A DNA stretch of 51,405 bases, taken from Macrocybe gigantea. Its lineage: Eukaryota; Basidiomycota; Agaricomycetes; Agaricales; Callistosporiaceae. The first letter of the stretch is position 1; every line of letters begins with the position of its first letter. Under the pieces are notes generated by a model. It saw only the letters and a list, made by a program, of their open reading frames with translations, was not told the DNA's origin and searched no databases. Shown here piece by piece: positions 42,671-51,405 of this stretch. The stretch is from contig SJRY01000056.1 in the NCBI GenBank assembly GCA_011319805.1, positions 1 through 51,405 on the forward strand. The letters are read 5' to 3'. The position numbers and the translations under genes were made by a program.

Positions 42671-44444
42671 TCATCTGCTATCAGTCATTTTCTTCCTCGT
42701 CCATACCTCGTCCGCAACTCCGACCGCCTTATACGACTCTAGAAGATCGAGGCTAGACTCAAGCCACAACGGCAGAGTGACAGAACCATGGTTGGCAGAG
42801 GTCCCGCTCCGGCCACGACTGCTGCGACTCGTAAGGGTGGTGTGGCATGAGTAACATAAGAACGGCGTCAGAGAGGGCTTCGATTGCAGAGCATTAGCCT
42901 CTCGCTCGTTCAGTGATCGCATGGAAATCTGAGCTTTCCAATCTTGGATTCCGCTCTGCAATGGGCTGCCAGGACATGAGATTATTTTTATCGACAATTC
43001 CGGAATGATGACGTACCGCTCGCAGAAAAGACAAACACCTTCTGCTCCAGCTTTCGGCGCCAGTTTCGCACACGTGCGTGCGATGGTGGACACCGTTGAA
43101 GGATAGTCACGCTCCAGTCTGACAATGAAATCTGAATAAACTGAGCCACACGTTCAAGACACTCTTCGGCGATAAGACACTGACCCTCAGTTAGCGTTTC
43201 TATGTTTTGTTTTTCTCCAGGCATTTTTTCCCGTCCCGGAGGGTAGACATCATTCCACCAAGCCCAGATGCCACACTCCTTCAATCCAACATCTTTGAGG
43301 GGACGAATGACCCTGATAGGCCTCCGTGTCGTAACCACCTGATCGGAACAATTAGGTGTCCATACTTCCTGGGCTTCTTCGCGCACTACAAACCCTGCAC
43401 CTTGCGATATAGACGATATCAGGGATATAGACAGTGATGTAAGAGAGGTTCCGAGGAGGAGATGTGAGGAATTGGTGTAAGATGCAGTATAAAGTAGAGC
43501 AGCCGCACGAGTGTGCGGATGGCATTCGAGACGGCAGTCTGGGTCGGCAAGGACGCGAGGAAATTTTGCAGGCGGCATATTGGACTCGATGCACTAGATT
43601 CGTCGGAGAGGTGAGTCAAAAACAAGTCTAGAGTGGGTCAATGCTCGGACAAAAATTCCCATCAATGAGGCTACAGACTTTCATCGTTGACATCTAGACC
43701 TATGCCAGTCCGTGCCGGACGTCTGTCTATTTTCTTCCACCAGTCGTGATCAAAAGCGTCTTCGATGCGTAAAGGAATGAATTCGAAGTGTGGGTATTTT
43801 TCAACATGCGATCGAACAACCTCCATTCCATGTTTTGTCTGGACTAATGTTCGTTGGACTGTTGCACGCAAAATGGAAGCCAGACTTACATCAGGTATAG
43901 CCGCACAGACATCAACATAGCACACATAAGCCTTCCTCCATACAGATGAATTGCGCGGATGATCTCTGCCTCCGTTCACTTTCCCTGTCTCGTTTTCGGT
44001 CGGCGCGCTCCGGACGAGAAGTAGCAGCGGTCCACGAGGTTCAGCAGCACTGTCGAGCTCAGGCCACCCGACAGTGCTACGAGCAAGTCCCCAGAGGCTT
44101 TCAGAGCCTTGCGGCGCGGCCCATCAGGGGTCTCGTTCACGAACGGTTCAAGGGACTTGCGAAACTTGGTCGTGATGAGGGGAACAAAGCATTCCCTGAT
44201 AGCAGGATAAGTGCGACGCACGGGCAAGAGAACAAAGACACATTAAGCGTACTTGCAGTATACTGCATGGCGAATGACAACGTTACCTATCCTCAATTTG
44301 CACCGCACGCAGTCCCTCGATTGTCGAATTTCGGACGTCCTGGAAAAGAAGGGTCATCAGAACAGCTGTCGGCTGTGATAAAGACTACTTACGTAGCATC
44401 TCTGCATCCTTTTCTGTTTCGGGATTCCCGCAGGAGCTGGCCAT
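42671..44444 (-). CDS. NCS2: Cytoplasmic tRNA 2-thiolation protein 2 (Ctu2/Ncs2)
   Basis: The minus-strand ATG at 44444 opens MASSCGNPETEKDAEML. After an intron comes RPKFDNRG, then, over a -1 shift at CCC 44314-44316, CVRCKLRIGNVVIRHAVYC, a Cys-rich N-terminal motif. Next are CFVPLITTKFRKSLEPFVNE and the PP-loop-like VALSGGLSSTVLLNLVDRCY. Later parts are SQGAGFVVREEAQEVW and a zinc-type CLFCER...SGIQDWKAQIS with FLCYSCHTTL. The stop is at 42671-42673. Ctu2 works with Ctu1 and the Urm1 sulfur carrier to thiolate U34 of Lys, Glu and Gln tRNAs in the cytosol. The start lies only 140 bases from the divergent GGCT-like gene. Confidence 0.92.
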
Positions 44445-44584
44445 GATAAGAGCAACGAAATCGAAGAAGTCTGAATGAGGGTCACTCGTGTGACAGAAGC
44501 TGTATCGGCGTCACACAGAGCCGCTTTATAGATTGCTGCTTTGAACGCATCCATTCGTAAACGCGTTAAAGCGCCGCGTTCTCA
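44445..44584. promoter_or_regulatory. Short bidirectional promoter, NCS2 / GGCT-like gene
   Basis: Only 140 bases separate two divergent start codons, so the promoters must overlap. No TATA box is evident. Confidence 0.6.
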
Positions 44585-45316
44585 ATGATGACGGGACAAA
44601 ATGCGTTTTTCTATGGAACGTTGATGCACCCAAGGATCCTGAGAAGAGTCATCGGAAACGACGGATCGCATCTGGAAGTTGCCCCGCGGTCTTACTGGTT
44701 CGGGCATCCTCTACTTCTGCCTGCTTGACGTTGCTCGCAACTAATCATGCACCTTCTTTCTCTCTTTAGGAGCACACGAGGCACAAAGTAAAGGTGAGAT
44801 AACGCAAATTGTGGCACAATGAAGGGTTTGATGATTCATCTGACGGGCGACATCGTACTATGTGACAGTACCGAGACTACCCCGGTGTGATACCTTACAG
44901 CCAAGCGCGGATACACCTTGGACGGGAGTTGACGCCCGAGGAGCGAGTGGTGCGGGGCACGTTGGTGATGGGTCTGACGGAGGAAGATATGGCCTGGATA
45001 GACGAATTCGAGGACAGCGTAAGTCGAACCGATCAACGATCCGAGAAGGACTGATGGCATTGGCCGCTCAGGAATACACCCGGAAGGCGATGACAGTCTA
45101 CTCGCTTGGGCCACCGATAGAGCTCACCAAATATGGGACGGATGTGGCCTCACTGATCCCACATGATCCTCCTGCAATTCCCGAGGACGTTGCATCGACA
45201 GCAGGGTTCTAGCAGAGACATACATCTACGTCGATTACCGGAAACTGCGCAAGGTGCTGTGGGACTGGAAGGACTTTGTGGAGAATCGTGCGGTTCGGTG
45301 GTTTGAGGAAGAATGA
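44585..45316 (+). CDS. Gamma-glutamylcyclotransferase-like (AIG2-type) protein
   Basis: Exons are 44585-44697, 44770-44793, 44869-45018 and 45072-45316. The protein reads MMTGQNAFFYGTLMHPRILR, then VIGNDGSHLEVAP and, after a -1 shift at CCCC 44682-44685, AVLL|EHTRHKVK. It continues YRDYPGVIPYSQARIHLGRE, VRGTLVMGLTEEDMAWIDEF and EYTRKAMTVYSLGPP. A second -1 shift at GGG 45204-45206 leads to AETYIYVDYRKL...RWFEEE. YGTLM is the ligand-binding loop of the family, and the acidic EFE in DEFEDSEYTR carries the expected catalytic Glu. Members split gamma-glutamyl amines or peptides. The exact substrate is unknown. Both shifts sit on short homopolymers, so I read the gene as intact. Confidence 0.85.
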
Positions 45317-45443
45317 AGTAGCATAACAAGTGTAAACACAGCCCCGCCCGGTAATTTGAAAAAAGCTAGTCCTGGATGTCGAGGACAATATTATATTACA
45401 TGAATGCGACCATAATCGCATCCGGCCCCGCTCTCCTCCACCC

Positions 45444-46979
45444 ATGTCTCTGCGTCGATGCTTAGCCTTCGCCGTCGTCGCCATCTTCGTCCTCCTCGTC
45501 TTTCTCAGTGGTCTCAGTGATCATGTCTATACAGTGCGCACATCGTTGTCTAAAAATGGTCAGTCGTTCGCACCACAGAAATAGAACCGTCAAACGCACT
45601 AACGCCTTTCTTTCACCGACAGTCACTCCAGACTTCAGCCGCTATAATCTCCTGAGAACGCTCTCGCCCGACGAGTTTCCTATAGGTGCGCGTTCACTCA
45701 TTGTTCTATGGAATAAAAACTCGAATCACGTTGTTTCGTCAGATGACCCTCAAAGACGCGTAATCATTGTCGGGGACATCCATGGCATGCACCATTCCCT
45801 AATGTCGGTTCTGTTTCCTGTACCATTATTGCTGTCTCATCACTTGCATTTCCCAGTTCACTACTCAACAAGCTCAACTACGAACCCCATCTCGACGTCC
45901 TAATCCACGTCGGCGACATCGTCACCAGAGGCCCCATCGAAGGCTCCCTCGCTGTTTTGTCTTTCCTCTCCACGTACAACATCCGAGGCGTGCGCGGAAA
46001 CAATGACCAAAAAGTGATCGAATGGCGCGGCTGGTTGGAGTGGATTCGGAGCCTGCCGGGTGGTCAAGCGTGGCTCGCCGACATGTATGAGGACTGGCTC
46101 GAAGCCGAGGCCGACGGGGCCACCCTCGAGACGTGGATGAAGAAGAAGCGGAAGATGGGAGAAAATGGTGGCGGCGCGTCCCGAAAGGCTGGAAGATCTT
46201 CGAGGACCACTACAAAGTGGCGGAGGCCATGGCGGAGGAGCATTACCAATATCTCCTCGATCTACCGCTTACGCTACATGTCCCGTCTGCCCACACATTT
46301 ATCGTGCATGCCGGTCTTTTATCCTCGAATCCGCAGTTCCCTCCGGACAACTATCGGCAGCCTCTGTCCCGCGTTCCCCACCTTCCGCCCATCTACAGAG
46401 GTCGCCCCAGCAATGAGACGGTTACCCTACTGAGGGAGCTCCAGGAACGCGCGCTGTTGAAGGACGTGCCGCAGAACCAGATCCCGTGGAACATTCTCAA
46501 CATGCGAAGCATCAACCACGGCAGAGTCTCAAAGTGCGTTTAACCTCTTCTCTACTTTTTCTTCTTTTCTTAATCGTTAACCTGCTGGACTTAGAAAACG
46601 GCATGGGACGGCTGGAGCAACATTTGGAATTACGACATGTCGCTGTGTGAAGGATTCTATCAGGACGTACTTCCCGTCCAGTCGGAGACGGTGACTCTTC
46701 CTTGCTATCCACTGACTGTCGTCTATGGCCACACCGCTGCTCGCGGGCTCGATGTCAAGCGGTGGTCAATCGGCCTGGACACCGGTTGCGTAAGTCAACG
46801 ATCTTTCCAGCCTTTTGCTTGTCTCTCACCTCCCTGGCTGACGGGAACAGGCTCATGGCAGGCGACTCACAGCTCTTGTCCTCGGGGGCGACCAAGCTCT
46901 AGACATACTCAGGGACGAAGGCACTGTGGCCTTCGGCGACCAGTCTGCCGGTTCGATTGTGAGCATCGGTTGCAAATGA
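45444..46979 (+). CDS. Calcineurin-like metallophosphatase, Ppn2-type (vacuolar endopolyphosphatase family)
   Basis: The ATG at 45444 opens a signal anchor (LAFAVVAIFVLLVFLSGL). Metal-binding motifs appear in order: VIIVGDIHGM (45760), LIHVGDIVTRGP (45900), GVRGNND (45990), HTFIVHAGLL (46295) and VVYGHTAARGLDVKRW (46710). The end is CAHGRRLTALVLGGDQALD ... SIVSIGCK, stop 46977-46979. The D-x-H, GD-x-x-x-R-G, GN-[HN]-[DE] and GH motifs are the full phosphoesterase set. Yeast Ppn2 is a Zn-dependent endopolyphosphatase in the vacuole membrane, and the same topology is expected here. A -1 shift lies at about 46161-46170 (before WRRVPKGWKIFEDHY) and probably another at the AAAA run 46594-46597. 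It converges on the metacaspase gene with 240 bases between stops. Confidence 0.88.
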
Positions 46980-47219
46980 ACGAACGTGCTATTCGACAGG
47001 ACTATTCTGGCATTCACTGACTGCGAGGGTGATTTGCGCTGCTTGGTTCACCTTGACAACCGAATCCATGGGCCAGGCAGTGGCGGTTATGCAGATAGTG
47101 TATTCTCACTCACATAATTTGCAACATTATATACATCATACTGATACTCCTACAGCATACTACAATACAATCATATACTTGCAAAACAGGCACACCAGAC
47201 GTTGCCCGAACCGGCGTGG

Positions 47220-50019
47220 TCAACAAATGAATAACAGATTTGTGTCCTACAAACGGTGCTCTGTAAGGACTGCATCAATGAGTACTACTAAATCATACCA
47301 TAGGATGCGAGCTCGACAGCTGTGGCTTTTGACTGTATTTAGCTCGTAAGATTTCCCTAATGCTGACCAGCAGCTGCTGGTAGCTTTGCTGAGAATTTTG
47401 ATCTGAAGCAGATGGTCAGCCAAGCTGGATGTAAGAGGACAAGGGTCCTTACTCAAAGCGGATATGAAGGCCTCGCATGCCACCCTCGTTAGTCAACGGC
47501 AATTGTGCTTTTGGCAACGAAAGATATCTTACAAAGCTCATGGCTCCAGTTGCCTGGCCAGCCTCTTGAGTATCAGCACTAGTTTGAGAATCCTTGCAAC
47601 CACTCCAAGATATCTACGAAACAGACTGATTGAACAAAGAATTGAAAGAAAGAAATGTTGCATTAAGGACTCACAACATCAGCGGGGCTAGTTCTCGTAG
47701 CCCTCGCATATTTTTCCGCCTTTTGGCTGCTTCCAGTAGCAGTCTTCACGAGACCCATTGCGGCACTGAAAACGCCGCCCATGTCGCCCCGTGCATACGA
47801 AGAGACTGCGGAAAGCAACCCTTGCCCAGCTTCGGCGGCCAAGTTAGGTTCTTTAATTTTGCCCTCGGTCGAATACTACAAGGGTATTCAGTCTTAAGAA
47901 GGCTAAAAGGGGCTCGCATACGATATACGGAAGATCTTGTCACAGCATGTTAAACGTTGTGCATGAAGAGATACGGAGCAGAGACGTACCCAATGCAGAG
48001 CCAGAGTGACAAGACTAATTCTCATATCAGTGGTCAAGACAAGGACGGCGATTGTTGCTCTTACATCAAAAATAGCAGTCAAACGGCAACCTGCAGGGAG
48101 TGGTTTCACCATGACCTCGTGCATCAGCTACAGAACGGAGATCAATACATCAACAATCGGAAAAGAACGAAGGTCTTACATCATCAACGATATGACCTTC
48201 GGTTTCGTAGTCGACCTGGTTGGAGGGTTGGGGAACAAAGTCAGACACACTCATGTACCTCATGACTAGCACCTTACCGGATAGATAACTGCGGTATATT
48301 ATTATCAGAATTGTCATGTCAGTCAGTAGTTGGCAGACAGACCTTCGTCATAGCCATCGGCTTCATCACCGTCCAAATCTTTGGTCTGGCCACCATGTCC
48401 GGAATCTACGTGAATATTTAGCATCGATGTCGTTCGGTTATCATTAAGAAAACTTACAATGGAAAAATAAGGAATCATTTGGGGCTGCACCTCGAACGAG
48501 CCATTGCATTGCTTCCATCTGTCATGTGAAAACAATCAGCATCGAACCTGAACTTGTGGTGCCCTACAAACGATGTTTCGCTTAGTTGGACGTTGTCGAG
48601 GATTTTGGAATCATCTGTAAGGACGACGATGTCTTCTCGCCGATAATGGAAGTGTCCTTGCAATATGCTGAGAAGCTGAGTTTGGAATTTCCAATATTAG
48701 ACTTACTACAGAGAAATTGACCATGTTCGAGACATCGTTTATGCAGCCCCGCAATTCTCCTTTTTGGCCGAAATAATTTATACCGATCTGTTCCAGAATA
48801 GTCTGAGTGAATGTCCTGAAAAATTGAAGCAGTCATACGCACACACATGCCTTCCTTTTGCCAGTACACTGGGAGTACTGAAAGAAAGGTTGAACGTCTT
48901 GTTTATTGGCATTTTGGAAGTGAGGTCCATAGTACTGCTGTTGCGTAGGAGGTCTCTGAGGTGTACCGCCTTATAAGGTATGAAATTAACCCAGATAAGA
49001 GAACATGCAAAATCTATGACTGACTCGGCGAAGGATAAGGTCGACCACCTCTGAACATAGTTGAATTTATGGAGTAAAAGCGAAATTGGACATACTTACG
49101 GGAGAGGAGGAGGGGGTCCGCCTGTTGACCAGGATATCCCCAGCTGGTGGATAGTGCTGGTGCTGTTGATGATATGCCTGGCCAGGGTATCCGCCACCAC
49201 TAGGTGGAGGTCCCGGAGGAGGTGCGTACCTAAAGAATCAATGGCTGAAGTGAAAGTAGTGATCGACATGATACGTACGATCCATGTGAAGGCGGTGGGC
49301 CGGGAGGAGGAGCGTAACTGCGAAATGCGGTGCTCAGTGGAATGCCAAAGATACCAGAGACATACTGACGAGCCCTGAGGAGAAGGCCCTTGAGGTCCTT
49401 GTCCAGGTTTCATCATGAGATCTTTTGGACTGTTAAAATGACACTATCACTCATGCAGAAGGAAAATCGACGTGCCTGATGGAAACCCAAAGCTGGAAGA
49501 GAAAAGAAGATATAATTAAGAAAGGCTCATTGAACTACCGACGTCGTGATAGCGTACCCAGATTGCTGTCTCGGAGGTGGACCGTATCTGAGCAGACTTT
49601 TAGTCCAACGCAAGGATTCAAGAACTGGAATGCGCACCCTTGAGGCGGGGGTCCAGGCGGAGGCCCGTACCTGAAGAGCATGAGTTTGGATCAGTTGAAG
49701 AGCGGAGCACTCACCCAGACGGTGGTGCCCCGGCAGGCGGCGCGTAGCTAGAAAATATCAGCAACGAGTTCATGACGAGACCACCTTGTCTCACCCGCCT
49801 GGGGGCGGTCCATAGGACGGAGCGTAGCCTGGATTGTAGCCGGAACGAGAAGCGCTAAATGCACATCTCAGATACTATTGCATCTGATGAAGCTTCGGTT
49901 CTTACGGGCTTGGAAAACCTGGCACGGAGGGAAAACTGCAGGGATCTGTCAGACGAAGGCAATGCATAGATAGACCATGACACGGACGGCGGAGGCGCTT
50001 GATTGTTATTGTTCCACAT
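47220..50019 (-). CDS. MCA1: Type I metacaspase
   Basis: The minus-strand ATG at 50019 opens MWNNNNQAPPPS. Exons then give a long Pro/Gly/Tyr/Gln-rich prodomain (YGPPPGPPP-type repeats, about 49850-49090). The p20 core reads KRKALCIGINYFGQKGELRG (48830), FHYRREDIVVLTDDS (48650) and FFHYSGHGGQTKDLDGDEAD (about 48440-48370; catalytic His). LTAIFD|SCHSG (about 48085-48005) carries the catalytic Cys. The p10 part has AAEAGQGLLSAVSSYARGDM, KTATGSSQKAEKYARATRT and YSQKPQLSSSHPM. A last intron gives DTNLLFIC, stop 47220-47222. Fungal metacaspases cleave after Arg/Lys, depend on Ca2+ and act in stress, protein quality control and cell death. At least ten introns are implied, and prodomain exon edges are approximate. 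Confidence 0.92.
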
Positions 50020-50684
50020 ACGTTGAGAACAGCTGGTTCAGACCACTGCGTGTAGGAGCGAGATGCCGAAGATGTGGGACGAGATAGGAATGTGGTGTTG
50101 AATGAGTGTATTGTGCACTGGCAGCGCTGAATCACACAGCCACACGTCAGATGACTCGGACTAGCTCGCCAACTTTGAACATGTCCGTCGAATCGCCTAC
50201 GAAGATGGACTTCAATAAATGAATATCGACCTAATGGACGGCAGTAGGACTTTCAAGAAATACAAGCAGTACCACTGAATGAGGTCTTAAGCAGGCACTT
50301 TTTTCTGCAGCATGGACCTATTTATGCATTCCAACATCAATTCACCTCACATGTGCAAGAGACATCGGCGCAAACCCGTAAGCATCGGCACATGCGTATT
50401 TTTACCCGTCATGTTCACAGGATCGGTCGATAGCAGTGAAGCGACCGCGCTTGGGTTATGTTGCTAGATATTTCTAAAGTGTTGCCTCATCGGACACATC
50501 GCTCTAATCCCGGGCCGCACTATGCTCTACCTTTTTCCTCTTTGCCCCATTGTTCCTAATGTGCGGCTTCTTCCTGGAAAAAATACCTATGATGAATATA
50601 GGCTGGTCAACTGACTCCGAGTCTCGAGCTTATAAGCATCGGGTCAAAGAAGTGGCTTCTGTTGATACATCCCGAGTATTCATC
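50020..50684. promoter_or_regulatory. Divergent region between metacaspase and MFS transporter
   Basis: About 665 bases between divergent start codons. It must contain both promoters. No strong motif or additional gene is visible. Confidence 0.4.
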
Positions 50685-51405
50685 ATGCCCGCTGTTGCAG
50701 ATGTTGGAGTCGGCCAATTGGCCGTTTCGCGGCGAAAAGCTCTTGCTGGACAATCAGGCTGGGTATACTCATTCCATCTTCTCTCTTTCCATCGACTGAG
50801 TTGTGAATAGGCCGGCCTTATACAGAACGAAAAGTGTTCGCCATCGCAGTGTTCGCAATCACTTGGGGGCCTGTAGGTATCCTTAATGTTCATGGTCAGC
50901 TCCTGGATCTAATGCAACTGCTAGCCTATATGGTGCGTCTTAGCCAACTCTCTTGAACCCGACCCTATGACAGGGAGAATGCTCTAGGATACAATCAAGT
51001 GAGTCGTCTATTGCCTCATCTTCTTCTCATTTTAAGTGTAATGTCTGTCGCTACCAGGGGGTCTTTTCCGGCGTTTGGCGTGAATATCCAACATGCTGAG
51101 CGGCGTAGGGTTTGAAATCTCATTACAAGCCATACAGGATGAATTTCGTTCCATAATCGCATGGCATCTGCAGTCGACCATTCCGATACAAAGGGTGGTT
51201 GGTGCCATACTGGAGCTTGGCGCATGGGCCGGTGTATTAATGACAGGTGATACGTATTGCTTTTGACATGCGAACTTATCCAATCTCAGCCAGGTTATTT
51301 TGCCGATAAGCTGTCACGAAAGCTTACAATCGTGCTCGGTCAGCAGTCTGCGTTAGATGAGTGGGTTAATGCGGGAAACTTACGAGGATACAACCTCAGC
51401 TGTCA
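50685..51405 (+). CDS. MFS sugar transporter, 5' part (cut by the right edge)
   Basis: The ATG at 50685 opens MPAVADVGVGQLAVSRRKAL. After an intron ending at about 50810 and a -1 shift near 50826-50834, ERKVFAIAVFAITWG begins TM1. A 12-base exon (51000 region, GYNQ) and the next exon give GYNQGVFSG, the N-terminal signature of fungal sugar carriers. Then come FEISLQAIQDEFRSIIAW, VVGAILELGAWAGVLMTG and YFADKLSRKLTIVLG, the family's G-x-x-x-D-[RK]-x-[GS]-RK loop between TM2 and TM3. The rest lies beyond 51405. Substrate (hexose, galactose or quinate) cannot be told. Confidence 0.75.

Overview
The window is nuclear DNA of a filamentous basidiomycete, most likely an Agaricomycete. Genes are packed on both strands and carry many introns, mostly 45-65 bases with GT...AG ends. 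Several families are ones I associate with mushroom-forming fungi: a Tnp2-type transposase relative, CFEM proteins, a proline-rich metacaspase and a secreted protein with KCSVPQIEFG modules. No rRNA, tRNA or CRISPR array could be supported.

Layout. 1-9.7 kb is accessory in character: coiled-coil and coiled-coil/RING genes, a decayed Tnp2-like transposase, a WD40 protein with a C-terminal membrane segment, and an unidentified gene. 9.75-15.54 kb is a complete Ty3/gypsy chromovirus on the minus strand, with 164-base LTRs and a TCGTG target duplication; it cuts the unidentified gene near its 3' end. 15.7-20 kb is sparse, with a GC-rich minus-strand gene I cannot name and a small 107-codon gene. 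20.4-21.15 kb is a 728-base TA-flanked element with terminal inverted repeats, apparently inside an exon of a conserved-looking gene that runs to 22.47 kb.

From 22.6 kb onward the content is mostly housekeeping: Svf1-like lipocalin-fold protein, Oma1 protease, amino-acid/methionine permease, CFEM GPI-anchored protein, a secreted tandem-repeat protein, cytochrome c oxidase zinc subunit (yeast Cox4 type), Vcx1-like Ca2+/H+ antiporter, CE12-type esterase, uridine kinase/UPRT, Ctu2 tRNA-thiolation protein, a gamma-glutamylcyclotransferase-like protein, a Ppn2-like metallophosphatase, metacaspase, and the 5' part of an MFS sugar transporter cut by the right edge. Three of these (Svf1, Oma1, metacaspase) belong to stress or quality-control families, but there is no sign that they form a cluster. 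Several neighbours are divergent pairs with short shared promoters.

The most general observation is that at least nine conserved or well-formed genes need a -1 frame correction, as if one base were missing, often at a short G or C run. This looks more like residual single-base deletions in the assembly than pseudogenisation, and it limits automated gene calling here. I did not find a clearly new biological system. The most interesting biology is the two in-frame transposon insertions and the exon-level duplication in the secreted repeat protein.
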